From the NCBI RefSeq assembly GCF_032854445.1, contig NC_088301.1, forward strand, positions 2,482,001 to 2,546,000: a stretch of DNA of 64,000 nucleotides, read 5' to 3'. The translations under genes were made by a program, and so were the position numbers. Of this stretch, positions 25,601 to 39,000 are shown piece by piece. This DNA comes from Liolophura sinensis (lineage: Eukaryota > Mollusca > Polyplacophora > Chitonida > Chitonidae). The notes under the pieces are model-generated. The model did no database searches, was not told the DNA's origin, and saw nothing but the letters and a program-made list of their open reading frames with translations. Numbering within the stretch: position 1 is the stretch's first letter; each line of letters starts with the position of its first letter.

Positions 25601-26613
25601 CCAGGAAGTTGGTCTAAATTACAGGTCAACGGCCTGTCGTCGGCCGCGACATTGCTTTTGAGGACTGACCGAGCTCGGCCGTTGTTTTTGATAAATAATC
25701 TATGACCTACCCATTCTGATGTAGGAGTGAGGCAAAACAGTAATCCGTCCCTCCTTCCTCCTCACTTTCCCGTTTCGAGTGGGTCAGAGATAAACCAGCC
25801 ACATCGGGCAAAACAGTGACACGTTTTTATCACGTGCAACTTCATATTGATGTCGTCTTCTTTACCTGTTGATTGACATTTTGTGTTTTTGACCACTCTC
25901 AGACAAGCACCACACCTGGACGGCCATGACCGCTGTCCCGTAATGCCACGGTAAGATACGTACACAGGTCTAATACATGTACTTTGTTCTCAAAGCTGAG
26001 ATTCCCGACCGAATTTCCTTGGCCAAGTGAATTCCCCAGTACTCTATTAACACTCCATATCACTTCATTGTGCATATAAATATGACTAGAATTCATTTAA
26101 CTGATAAAAATATTGACATGGTACTACTTAAGAGTTGATAGGGAAAATCAGATCCAAATACTCCACCTCATATGTATACAATTATTATCTTCCTGGTTAA
26201 AACGTAAAAAAAAAATGTTAATATTAATTTGATAAATTTCTGGCCAGATTGAAATTTTATTTCGGCGCCATGCCCGGAACATCAATTGTCTTTCTAGCAT
26301 CACTGAAAATTGATTACCTCTTTAATTATAAAATTATGTCATAAATTTCTTTGGGAGATGGTGGTTAGGTTGTGCCGTAAAATGGGACTTCTGATTATCG
26401 ACTTGCAACGTCCTGCCCTGGTTAATGAGAAACATATGCGAATGAGGAATTTGATGCTGTGATCTGAAACCTGCGGAGCCGTAAAAGTCACATGGTCAAA
26501 ATAATTTTTGGAAGAGAAAAAAGTCTTTTTGAAGGTAAAAAAAAACAATTATATGGTGGAAAAAATGATGGTAGAAGAGAAAATCTTTTTTTAACCGACG
26601 ACTTTTATTGTTA
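22621..26613. other. Long non-coding stretch, nothing recognised
   Basis: About 4 kb without a supportable exon. Frames at 23924-24118 (-), 25762-26096 (-) and 26339-26548 (-) are short and motif-free. A TTTATT-rich patch near 23194-23228 could be a remnant SINE tail. Confidence 0.4.
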
Positions 26614-26711
26614 GGGCCCCGAGTTTACAAGTGGGGGCCCCGAGTTTACAAGTGGGGGCCCCGAGTTTACAAGTGGGGGCCCCGAGTTTACAAGTGGGGG
26701 CCCCGACTTTA
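26614..26711. repeat. 21-bp tandem repeat, about 4.7 copies
   Basis: Four essentially perfect copies of GGGCCCCGAGTTTACAAGTG + G and a partial fifth. The period is a multiple of three, so the + strand reads a GPRVYKW heptad. The array is followed at once by ATTGGCCAATCA, an inverted CCAAT palindrome. Coding use is not supported. Confidence 0.9.
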
Positions 26712-27387
26712 TTGGCCAATCACAGGTCGTTTGCCACCAAACAGCCACTATGGCAGCCATGGAGGAGGATCTCTCACTGATAACTACATGTTTTCACTAG
26801 GGCCTTTCCATGAGACAAATAACTCGTATTTTAAATCAAGAACCACTATCACAATGGGCATGGTCGCCTACACGTCAATTCCAGTCTGATTAAAAAAACA
26901 CATACTCTCAGCTTCCACGCTGCAGTGCTTGTGAACTTTATGTACATGTACGACTTAGCCGGACGGGCACAACAGAAACACCTCTTTCGACCGACTTCTT
27001 TTAGACGGGCAATGCATCTCCCTATATATCAACGAGGCAGCCTATTAATAAACAGACTTCAAAGACACATGTACGGACTAAATAAAAATGAAATACAAAA
27101 CACACAAAAAAAGTTTTAACCTGATCGTGTTATTTGGTTGAATGTTTACTTTATTAATAATAATCTAAGCTTGTTGGAGGTTATACTATAAATCGTGTTG
27201 GCGTTCCTCTTTGAATAAAAGAACATTTTCGGACTGAGAAAGCATAATTTGCAAGCGACAAAGTTAATTTGCGAAAGCATAATGGCACCGACGTTTAAAC
27301 ACGGGACACAATTTTTCTTTCTGTCCCAAAATGTTTTCTTCACCCTGTCTCCTTTACGCTACGGAACCGCGGAAGGGACATAGTTTT
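26712..27387. other. Non-coding stretch, nothing certain
   Basis: Starts with a CCAAT-type palindrome and a short ATG frame (26750 region, 16 codons). No downstream exon could be tied to it. Confidence 0.35.
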
Positions 27388-28086
27388 ATAATTCTCTTTT
27401 TCTCGACGGCCAAAAAAAATAAAGAAAAGAATTTATTAACTATTTTTTTTTACTTTAGAAGTCCCCCGTATTAATGATCCAATCAGAAGTAACGTTATTT
27501 AGACACTAGCATGCCCATATGTTCACTAAGTCGGGGGAAAGCACTTTAGCCCGAGTTAGTAAACTTATCCCCTCAGTTAGCCAGCCAATCACAAATGTTC
27601 TTTTAAACACCGTTTGGGGCCATAAGTAATATTCGTGTAACAATTATCTCTCCAGCGTCCGATCATGGGAGTACAATTTTCTATTCTACCTCCATGATCC
27701 CATCGACTCCCATAATCTTGTTCTTCATATTTATCCGATAATGACAATCCACAAACACTATAAACTCGTTCTGAATGTGCTATATGTGGTGTATTTCCTT
27801 AATTATAGGCCTATTTTTACGCTTCTTATTTTTTCTCATGACGTATATCAACTCTGGTAGGGTATGAAAGCTGCTCTTCGGTTCTAAAGCAAGCGGCGAT
27901 GTTATTGGCTGACCAATACGGGTATGTCTGCTAACTCAGGGTAAAGTGTTTTCCCTCGACTTGAAACAATGGGCATGCTGCATTCTAATTAACGCCATTT
28001 CTGATTGGAAAGTAATACATTACCCTGTGAAAAAATTTAGTAAATAAATTCTCTTCTCTTGGCTGTCGGGAAAAAAAGAGAATTAT
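27388..28086. mobile_element. Long inverted repeat, arms about 200 bp
   Basis: The left arm (27388-27592) and right arm (27901-28086) are reverse complements with moderate divergence. The outer ends match as ATAATTCTCTTTTTCTCGAC. Inner parts share GCATGCCCAT, AGTCG-GGGAAA-CACTTTA and GAGTTAG. The central 300 bp has no open frame. A further diverged direct copy of part of the right arm lies at about 28100-28190. This is a foldback or MITE-like structure able to form a long hairpin. The target duplication is not clear. Confidence 0.65.
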
Positions 28087-30285
28087 GGAAGTAAATCAGC
28101 TATCTCGGGACAAAGTACTTTTCCTCGACTTAGTGGCCAATGAGAAGCCATTATTTGAAATATCAGAATTTTGATTGGTTGGTATGGCTCCGCGTAAGTC
28201 GGTAAAGTTATAAACATAATATATGCCTATACCTTTTAGATAAATACATGTACAGATTAAAGATACAATACAGTAATTCTTTTGCCAAGGCAAAAATGAG
28301 GCGAAAATCACCAAATACTATAAAAAAAGAAACATTACATGAAACAGGTAAAGCAGTGTAAAATGTGGGATAATATTACACTTTGTAATAAACAACATGT
28401 ATTGTTTCATATTTCATGAATTCGCTAATGTGGTCATGCAAAGAATGACACACAGGCCTGGGACGACACATTTGGGCGACTTACATGTAGTCCGGTAGCC
28501 ACAAGAGTACTTTTCCCATGATGAACAGTCAAGCGATCTATTACTATAGTTTAAATGCCGTGTATTAAATGGTGAGCAGGTGTATGAAAGGTTGTGGTTG
28601 GGCACATCTGGTCTGACTTCATGACTCTATGGTAACGAGCTATAACTCATAGGCTAATGACCCACGTCTCTCATGCTGTTACTGATGCTGATGTTTCTAT
28701 TTTCATACCTCCTTATTTCCGCTTCATACAGCGCATGCAAATATATGTATCATGGAGGAAACAATTAATTGCTTGGTAGAAATATTCCCTTATCAAAGCT
28801 CAAATACAGGGGTATTTCACGGGTCTTTCCAAAAAACATAAGCCTTCAATTAATCACTGACAAAGGATGTTCTTTGGACGGACATGCTCATTAGTCCAGG
28901 TCGTATCACGAACATGAGGAATACAGAGCGCACCGGTTTAACTATCTAAAACATCGCCATTCTGCTGCACTACATAACCAGTCTCCATTGAATCAAATCA
29001 GAGACCACGTTTACGCCCATACGCTTTTATATTACACTGTTTACTGTCTTGATTCGATTGCTTTTTGTAAGTCTTCTTCCGACACAAGTCAGGAAGGACT
29101 TCGGGAAGGACTTTGACATTACGTTTAGCTACATGTAGCTGCTTCTGTAATTTTTGTCTCCATTTAAAGACGGGGTGAGAAGTAAAATGTCTTACCAGTG
29201 ATAGGTATATCGCTGTTGTTCGTCTTTATTGATTACTGTATTCATTAATATTCAAAAACTATATAGTCGCGTGGATCGGGCATTTCTGCCTATTGGATCA
29301 GGGTAATACGCGTGGCTATGTGCAAAGTGTCTGACTTGATAAAACCAAGACGATGCATGATCCAGATTGACAGAGGTCACCAGGTGATGTATTGGAACGG
29401 TCACGTGACCTGTTCGGCTATCCACACACGGAAACGCTAGACTGCGGACGGTAACTCCAAGCCTCCGGTGTGTAGCCTAATGACAAGAAGTCCTTGTTTA
29501 CGCAGTTATTCATGTGCTTTTTACGATCTTTTGTGAAGATTTCTGACGACGACCTGATGCGGTTGTCAAGCCAATACACACATAGCAACTGTGTACACAC
29601 TGTGACGGCCAGAGATTTGAGATACTCGTTAAAATTACCCAGACGCTATATGCATTGCTATCCTCTCTGAAGGATCAGTTTTCCTGGATGTTTGTCCCTT
29701 TCAGTAATCGCTCATGGTTTACTAAAACCGCACCTTACTAGATACCCGTGAAGTTTAATGACTTACTGTGGAATTGACCCCCGTAATGTTATCAAAATTT
29801 ACTCTCGTATACAGAACTAAACACCATGACAATCATCAAATCAAACAAAATAGGTGAACCAATTGCAGCCAGATATAACCCAGAACTTTAGACAGAAGCC
29901 TTTGATCCTTTCAACGAACGATTGTCCTGGAAAATCCCAACTTTAGGCCATCTGTTAACGATTAATGCAAAAGTGGCATATGTTAATGTAATTTCAGTAG
30001 GCGAATCACTTTGACTCCCGCTTACTTTTTCTCATGCTAATCCTGCATTAGTAGAGACCTTTAGTTAGAAATGACTAGCTCAACTTGTAATTTCAAACTA
30101 GAATAGATCACAGTCGTCTCAGGTACACCTGATGATCATCACCATAAAGCTAATATTTCATTCGCCATTGTTTCACGGGCTATGCGTCCAGACATACCAC
30201 ATGTCACAGTTAGCCAGATTATCAGTCTTCTCGCTTCAGCATTTAAGTTTTAACATGCAGTTTATGACAAATCAATATACAAGGT
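28087..30285. other. Non-coding stretch, nothing recognised
   Basis: No exon supported. Short minus frames at 28414-28605 and 29418-29600 lack motifs. Confidence 0.4.
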
Positions 30286-30939
30286 GGATAAGGCCACCGT
30301 CGTACCATCGTACAGTCCTTCCATCGCCCGGCGATGGCTAAAGCTATTACACAACGGTGCGAAGCCATAGCACAATGGCATGAAGCGATGGCAGGATGAC
30401 AGCATCGTAACTTCGTTTCGTTGGATCGTTTCATGGCTTTGCGCCATCGTATTTGTGCCATCGTTTTGAGCCATCGTTTTGTGCTATCGTTTTGTGCCAT
30501 CGTTTTTGTGCCATTGCCCTCACAAGAACACTCACGTGACCAGAGCTGTGTATTGTGGTTTTTAGTTTCTGTTTCTGCCGCTGATACTTGTCCCACACTT
30601 CGCAAGATGACTATATTATACATATGTTTCCTTGCTGAACATATGCTGGCGACATTGTTTAAGTGAAATGTTCTTGAGTATGGCGTAAAACACCAATCTA
30701 ATAAAGAAATAAATGAATTAAGATATATTTGTGTGGCTTAAATGGCTGTCATTATCATGAGCATTTATCCTTGAGCGTGTACACACAGGGTGCGAAACTA
30801 GTAATGAAGTGACATCGTGGCATCGCTTCGTAACATCGTTTTATCCTTTTTGCCATCGTGGAATCGCTTCGTGCCATTGTGTCATCGTTTCACATCATCG
30901 TGCCATCGCTTGGTACGATGGTACGGTGTGGCCTTATTC
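30286..30939. mobile_element. About 650-bp element with inverted ends and CCATCG repeats
   Basis: The left end (30286-30313: ATAAGGCCACCGTCGTACCA then TCGTAC) is the reverse complement, with a 2-base indel and one mismatch, of the right end (30913-30939). Internally, short repeats of about 17 bp (GTGCCATCGTTTTGTGC type) run as GCGATGGC near the left end and as CCATCG to the right (30420-30520, 30805-30910). A SINE tail fragment lies inside at 30645-30712. Open frames at 30243-30623 arise from these repeats. It resembles a foldback transposon; the class is unassigned. Confidence 0.6.
30645..30712 (+). repeat. SINE 3' fragment
   Basis: GCTGGCGACATTGTTTAAGT and TTCTTGAGTATGGCGTAAAA, followed by CACCAATCTAATAAAGAAAT, match the 3' part of the SINEs elsewhere in the window. 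It is heavily truncated and sits inside the 30.3-30.9 kb inverted-end element. Confidence 0.7.
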
Positions 30940-31889
30940 GGCTTCCATACATTCAGTTAGTGGTGATTGCTGCTTCACGCGAGTGACGCGACATATTTTC
31001 TTCGGTTGGTTAACGTGACATGGCCTATTTCCTTGGTCACCTCGGTCATCTGAAGAATTTCAGAAAAAAGTTGACTCATAGAGTTGCCAAGCATGTCCGA
31101 ATAAATGACTGTGGCTGTTTGGATCTGTTTACACCCTTCTTCTGAAATACCTATAGGGTTGTGGTTTTCGAATACCCGCTGACCCCATGTTGCTTGTCCC
31201 TGTTCGCTTATTATTACCCCATCAAATCGACCTTTATTAAAAGCACCCGCGGCCTACTGCAACCTATACCAACAATTGATTCTCATAAATGTGTACACTG
31301 TATGTATTTGTACAATGTAGGCTTCAGGCAACTCATTTCCTCATCTATTACGACGGTATCACAACTGGTTAAGAACCAGAACGTGTACATACATCAACCT
31401 GACTGGGCATGTTACATAACAATTTGTGTTTCGGAAATGACTCAGATCACGGGTTCAAATAGCCTTGTTTCTGTGCATGTGCTAACATCATTGCCGCTTA
31501 GTCATTACCGCTAGGGTGAATTACACAGGAGCTTCTCGTCATCAAAGACTAGATGATGATCGTCGCAAACAGAAAACTCCCACGCCCATTCATTTTGAAA
31601 GCAAACCAACAAAGCTGCTGATCATTTTACAACACCAAGTTCTCCCTGAATATTAAACTGAAATCAGTCTCATTAGAAATATTTGAAAGACGTTCACAGT
31701 AACGCTAGCTTGATACACATTGCGATTTTAACTACATGTAGGGACATATGTTTTTTCCCTGCATCGACTCTTATCGGAGGCTCAAGTGCCGTTATATACA
31801 CAGGGTTCAACTGGTGTAATATATATTTCCACAAATATTACATAACGTTGTAAACCCGCCGGTTTTATACGATAATTACCACTACTGTC
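30940..31889. other. Non-coding stretch, nothing certain
   Basis: A 117-codon frame at 31161-31514 begins with GTG and has no recognisable domain. A GGTTCAAATAG at 31451-31461 looks like an isolated B box but has no convincing tRNA fold around it. Confidence 0.4.
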
Positions 31890-33634
31890 TCCAGCTTAAA
31901 ATAGGTATACCTTCTTGTGAGACTTGCCCCGCCTTCTCTGCAATTTTTATACAGGTGTATCTGTATGTTACGTTTAGCCTTCCTGGCGAGAGTTGTCAGC
32001 TTTGTCTGCAATTTTTATATAGGTCTATGTGCATGTAACGTGAAGCCTTCTTGAGAGGGATGCCAGCCTTCTCTCCAGCTTTTATATAGGTGTATCTGTA
32101 TGTAACTTGAAACCTTCATACGAGAGATGCCAACCTACTCTTCAGTTTTTATATAGATGTATCTGCATGTGACGTGTACTCTTCTTGCGAGAGTTGCTAG
32201 CCATCTCTTCAACTTTTACACAGGTGTATCTGTATGTAAAGCGTAGCCTTGCTGCAAGAGTTGCCAGCCTTCTCTCCAACATTTATATACGTGTATCTGC
32301 ATGTAACGTGTAGCCTTCTTGCAAGAGGTGCCAGCCTTTTCTTTAACTGCTATATAGGTATATGTGCATGCAATGTGTAGCCTTCTTGCGAGATTTGCCA
32401 TCCTTCCTTCCAACTTTCATAAAGGCCTGTGTGCATATAACGTGTAACCTTCTTGCGAGAGTTGCAACCGTCTCTCCCACTTTCATACAGGTGTATCTGC
32501 ATGTAACGTGTAGCCTTTTTGCGTGAATTGCCAGCATTCTCTCCAACTTTTATATAGGTGTGTGTGCATGTAACGTGTAGCATTCTTGCGAGAGCTGTCA
32601 GTCTTTACTGACTGTGTTTATGTAACGAGTAGCCTTCCTGCGAGAGTTTTCAACCTTCTCTGCAACTTTTATATAGGTATATCTGTCTGTAACGTATGGC
32701 TTTCTAATCAGAGTTGCCAGCCTTCTCTACAACTTTTACACAGGTGTATCTGTATGTAAGGAGTAACCGTCCTGTGAGAGTTTTAAGCCTTCTCTGCAAC
32801 TTTTATATAGGTCTATGTGCATGTAACGTGAAGACTTCTTGTGAGAGATGCCAGCCTTCCCTCCAACTTTTATACAGGTTTCTGTATGTAACGTGAAACC
32901 TTCATACGAGAGATGCCAATCTTCTCTTCAATTTTTATGTAGGTGTATCTGCCTGTAACGTGTACCGTTCATACGAGAGATGCCAATCTTCTCTTCAATT
33001 TTTATGTAGGTGTATATGCATGTAACGTGTACCTTTCTTGCGAGAGTTGCCAGCTTTTCTCTCCAACTTTCATACACGTGTATCAGTATGTTTATCTGTA
33101 GGCTTTCTGTGAGAGTTGTCAGCCTTCTCTCCAACTTTTATACAGGTGTATCTATATCTAACCTGTAGCCTTCCTGCGAGAGTTGCCAGCCTTCTCTCCG
33201 GTCCAACTTTATGCACGTGTATCAGCATGCTATCTATAGGCTTTCTGTGAGAGTGTTCAGCCTTCTCTCCGGTTTAGTATAGGTGTATCTGTATGTAACG
33301 TGTAGCCTTCCTGCGAGAGTTGCCAGACTTCTCTCCAACTTTATGCACGTGTATCAGCATGCTATCTATAGGCTTTCTGTGAGAGTGTTCAGCCTTCTCT
33401 CCGGTTTAGTATAGGTGTATCTGTATGTAATGTGTAGCCTTCCTGCGAGAGTTGCCAGCCTTCTCTCCAACCCTCATACACGTGTATCAGTATGTTATCT
33501 GTAGGCTTTCTGTGAGAGTTGTCAGCCTTCTCTCCGGTTTAATATAGGTGTATCTGTATGTAACGTGTAGCCTTCATGCGAGAGATGTCAGCCTTCTCTC
33601 CGGTTTAATACAGGTGTATCTCTATGTAACGTGT
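31890..33634. repeat. 67-bp minisatellite, about 26 copies
   Basis: Unit about 67 bp: CCTTCTCTCCAACTTTTATA, TAGGTGTATCTGTATGTAAC, GTGTAGCCTTCTTGCGAGAG, TTGCCAG. Copies are diverged at the left and more alike at the right. Two blocks near 33208-33337 and 33338-33468 are almost identical over about 131 bp (a two-unit duplication), so recent expansion took place on the right side. The period is not a multiple of three. The many 60-77-codon frames are by-products. Confidence 0.95.
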
Positions 33635-36099
33635 GGGGATAGCAGCTTATTGTGCAGAGTGGTGTCTTTGTAAAGCTTCTTTGGCCACCAAGTCTAAACT
33701 AGTCAATTTCCCGATGAGCAAACATTTGGCGGCATTTTAAATCGACATACATATAATTATGTAGATGTGCAGCGATATCTCTTTGTCTACAGCCGCATTA
33801 GGCATGATTTGCTTTAGATATAATTGCGAGAATTCCACACTTCTACGTCATCGAAATATGAAAAGGTAGACTTGTAGAGGCAAAGACGTAATAGTGGCAT
33901 TACATATGGAAGGTACTCATACACACATCCTGCTGTATATGTATATTTAAGTTCGCTGTTTCAGGTTAACCGTCTACAAACTTACATCCACAGAGCAAAG
34001 CGAACAAAGCAAACACACTCATACAAGTATGCACACGCATGGCAGATGCGATATGCACGCTCACACAGCAAAGCACTACACAGAGTAACGGAACCGGAGA
34101 AAGGGCTGGCCAATGGTTTAAACGTTGTTATTTTCTGCGTGGTGGTAGAAAAACTGTTGCTCAACATCACGTACTCAGTGTGCTTTCGATGAGACTACTG
34201 CTGTCAGTTTAATGGTAATCGAGGCCCCAAGTTAAACTTTCGACAGAGTGTTATACTTACAAACGAACTTTGAAAATTAACCGAATTGTACGCCATAATA
34301 GTGGAAAAAAGAGATCGTCGACTGGTTGTTGTGACCAAGACATTTACTAACCTATATCCCTCGCTCCTTTCAAAGAAAACATAATAGTGAGTCAAAATAT
34401 TGAGTCGAATCTTCGTCCAGTATCACGATGCACATAACAGTATGACTCTCGGTTTATCAGAGAGGAGGTTTGTGCATGGCAGTTCAGCTACATTATCAAA
34501 TGGATGGCATGGAATGCTTTCTTACCTGGTAACAGTGGGTTGTGCGTTGTTCTCCCCTGAGTTACGGGTTATTGATTTAAAAACTGGTGTGCCAACATTT
34601 TCACAAAATTTCTTCTGCACCGTATCTTTTTTTTCAGTTTCCCAATAAAAAATTACTCCTGCTTACATGGTATATTGATCGTGCATAAATGCGGGGTGTT
34701 TTGTGTGTTCCATCATAAGTGAAAAGTGAAGGTTAAAGGACCTCCATTGTGCTCGGCACGTGTACCACCACCCACTTTCTTCTTTATTTCTTTCTTTTTT
34801 TTGATTTTCACGTTAAGTATTGTTTCAGAAATCTGCTTTTGAAATCATGGATCGAACATGTTAATTTTCCGCTGGAGGACTGCTGCACCAGTCTTACTAA
34901 CCACAAAGTGGATCTGCTCATTGTTTACTTTAATGATATGTCTCATTGAATAGCAAGTCAGGACAGCATCACATATCTCTGTGTTTGTAGAGTACATCAA
35001 GCGTTGAATGAAGCCACATTCACTTTAATGGCCCTGAACATGTGAACCATCTAGGAAAGACAAAGTGTCTGTTTACCCGATTTGAGATATTTGGATTACA
35101 CTTAAACTGAGTAACTTTGTTTTGTTGCGAACTTTTCTATTCAGTTTTCGTATAAAGTGGTGTACATTTTTCGTCAAATCATAAAATCTATAGGAAATGG
35201 ATTTTGAACTTTTTGTTTCACGCGTACAATATTTGTAGAACAGACCTGAAGCATTGGTGGTGATCTGCTTCTATATAATCCACATCTTCCAAAATAACCT
35301 TGTTTAGAGCTCCCTTAACCGGGGGGAAGGTGGGGGGGGGGGGTTATCGGTGTAATTTAGGATTACAGGATTTTGTGTGTTAATCCAACGTGTTATTCAC
35401 ACTTGACTGTCCACATGAGAATATTACACGTGCCACTTGCGTTGCCCTTTTACGTGAAACGTTTTTAATATATTCTGGTTTCCTCCTTTCAATAAGTATG
35501 TAAAAAAAAATTTGTTCAGCAATTGCACACATATTGCTATTTAATATTTCGTTTATTCCAACCAGGAATCGTTGTTCTCGTATTGTTCATTGTCAGGAGC
35601 CGATTTAACAAAATCATTTCTGATTTCAGTCAAAATTTAGAACATCTTTACAAAGCTTTCCCTTTTTTACTGAAGGTTAAAATTTGGGCGGATTTTTTCT
35701 TTCCAGACAACTACAACTTACCTTAATATTCATACTGTACTGTAAAACTAATAAACCGGAAACACCAGGCGATATTTAAAGTCATCTAACAGACTTATTA
35801 CATAACCACAGGTATGGCGGGCTACATAAGAAAACTTCCAGTTCGTGCAAAAATTCATGCTGTCAAGTGACGAGGGTAGACAGATTTAAAACCTGCCTGC
35901 ACACAAGACAACGCGTTCACGGCAAGCGAAGTTAAACACCTCAACCATGCAGACAGTCAGATCATTGACCACATGAAATAAATCTGCAAACTAGAAATAA
36001 CAACAGACGTTGGAATAAAGGTTTTCAATAAGTCCTCAGTGAGGCCGATCATCTGCAAAAACAGATTTTCGGACACCTTTCGCTTTCTAAATCTAGAAT
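33635..36099. other. Non-coding stretch, nothing recognised
   Basis: No exon supported. A G-run lies at 35332-35343. From about 36101 diverged pieces of the 50-bp unit appear. Confidence 0.4.
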
Positions 36100-39000
36100 A
36101 AGCCACATCGTTGGTCAAAAGGTTCATCTAGTTCGTAAATTGTAGCTATCGAAATCTACAACTTGCCACATGGTTCACAAGGAAGAATCACCCAGCTATC
36201 TAAATCTACAACGTGCCACATGGTTCACAAAAAAGAATAACCCAGCCATCTACATTTGCAAAAAGCTGCATGGTTCACGAGGAAGAATTAGCCAGCTATC
36301 TTAATATACAATGTGCCACATGGTTCACGAGGAAGAATCACCCAGGTATCTAAATCTACAACGTGCCACATGGTTCAAAAAGAAGAATCACCCAGCCTTT
36401 TAAATCTACAACGTGCCACATGGTTCACGTGGAAGAATCAACCAGCTATGTTAATTTAAAACGTCCCACATGTTTCATCAGGAAGAATTACTCAGGTATC
36501 TAAATCTACAACTTGCCACATGGTTGACGAGGACGAATCACGCAGATATCTTTATATACAACGTGCCACATGATTCACGAGGAAGAATCACAAAGCTATC
36601 TACATCTACAACGTGCCACATGTTTTATGAGAAAGAATCAGCCAGCTATCTAAATCTACAACGTGCCACATGGTTCATGAGGACGAATTACGTATCTATG
36701 TAAATCTACAACGTGCCACATGGTTTACGAAGAAGAATCACCCAGCTATCACAAACATGTGTTAAAAAACTGTTAAATCTTCAACGTGCCACAAGGTTCA
36801 CGAGGAAAAATCACACACTTATCTTCATCTACAACATGCCACATAGTTCACGAAGAATAATCACTCAGATATCTAAATCTACAACGTGCCACATGGTTCA
36901 CGTGGAAGAATCACCCAGCTATCTTAATCTACAACGTCCCACATGGTTCACAAAAAAGAATAACCCAGCCATCTACATCTGCAAAAAGCTGCATGGTTCA
37001 CGAGGAAGAATTAGCCAGCTATCTTAATATACAATGTGCCACATGGTTCACGAGGAAGAATCACCCAGGTATCTAAATCTACAACGTGCCACATGGTTCA
37101 AAAAGAAGAATCACCCAGCCTTTTAAATCTACAACGTGCCACATGGTTCACGTGGAAGAATCAACCAGCTATGTTAATTTAAAACGTCCCACATGTTTCA
37201 TCAGGAAGAATTACTCAGGTATCTAAATCTACAACTTGCCACATTGTTGACGAGGACGAATCACGCAGATATCTTTATATACAACGTGCCACATGATTCA
37301 CGAGGAAGAATCACAAAGCTATCTATATCTACAACGTGCCACATGTTTTATGAGAAAGAATCAGCCAGCTATCTAAATCTACAACGTGCCACATGGTTCA
37401 TGAGGAAGAATTACGTATCTATGTAAATCTACAACGTGCCACATGGTTCACGAAGAAGAATCACCCAGCTATCACAAACATGTGTTAAAAAACTGTTAAA
37501 TCTTCAACGTGCCACAAAGTTCACGAGGAAAAATCACCCACTTATCTTCATCTACAACATGCCACATAGTTCACGAAGAAGAATCACCCAGATATCTAAA
37601 TCTACAACGTGCCACATGGTTCACGTGGAAGAATCAACCAGCTATCTTAATCTACAACGTGCCACATGGTTCACAAAAAAGAATAACCCAGCCACCTACA
37701 TCTGCAAAAAGCTGCATGGTTCACGAGGAAGAATTAGCCAGCTATCTTAATATACAATGTGCCACATGGTTCACGAGGAAGAATCACCCAGGTATCTAAA
37801 TCTACAACGTGCCACATGGTTCAAAAAGAAGAATCACCCAGCCTTTTGAATCTACAACGTGCCACATGGTCCACGTGGAAGAATCAACCAGCTATCTTAA
37901 TCTACAACGTCCCACATGGTTCACAAAAAAGAATAACCCAGCCATCTACATCTGCAAAAAGCTGCATGGTTCACGAGGAAGAATTAGCCAGCTATCTTAA
38001 TATACAATGTGCCACATGGTTCACGAGGAAGAATCACCCAGGTATCTAAATCTACAACGTGCCACATGGTTCAAAAAGAAGAATCACCCAGCCTTTTAAA
38101 TCTACAACGTGCCACATGGTTCACGTGGAAGAATCAACCAGCTATGTTAATTTAAAACGTCCCACATGTTTCATCAGGAAGAATTACTCAGGTATCTAAA
38201 TCTACAACTTGCCACATGGTTGACGAGGACGAATCACGCAGATATCTTTATATACAACGTGCCACGTGGTTCACGAGGAAGAATCACAAAGCTATCTACA
38301 TCTACAACGTGCCACATGTTTTATGAGAAAGAATCAGCCAGCTATCTAAATCTACAACGTGCCACATGGTTCATGAGGAAGAATTACGTATCTATGTAAA
38401 TCTACAACGTGCCACATGGTTTACGAAGAAGAATCACCCAGCTATCACAAACATGTGTTAAAAAACTGTTAAATCTTCAACGTGCCACAAAGTTCACGAG
38501 GAAAAATCACCCACTTATCTTCATCTACAACATGCCACATAGTTCACGAAGAAGAATCACCCAGATATCTAAATCTACAACGTGCCACATGGTTCACGTG
38601 GAAGAATCACCCAGCTATTTTAATCTACAACGTGCCACATGGTTCACAAAAAAGAATAACCCAGCCACCTACATCTGCAAAAAGCTGCATGGTTCACGAG
38701 GAAGAATTAGCCAGCTATCTTAATATACAATGTGCCACATGGTTCACGAGGAAGAATCACCCAGGTATCTAAATCTACAACGTGCCACATGGTTCAAAAA
38801 GAAGAATCACCCAGCCTTTTGAATCTACAACGTGCCACATGGTTCACGTGGAAGAATCAACCAGTTATGTTAATTTACAACGTCCCACATGTTTCATGAG
38901 GAAAAATCACCCAGCTATCTAAATCTACAATGTACCACATTGTTGACGAGGACGAATCACGCAGCTATCTTAATCTACAACGTGGCAAATCGTTCATGAG

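Noticed and set aside
31370-31465. tRNA or SINE head suggested by GGTTCAAATAG
   Set aside because: Only an isolated B-box-like match; no A box at the right distance and no shared SINE body.
32216-33134. Minus-strand frames of 60-77 codons with similar sequences
   Set aside because: By-products of the 67-bp minisatellite, whose period is not a multiple of three.
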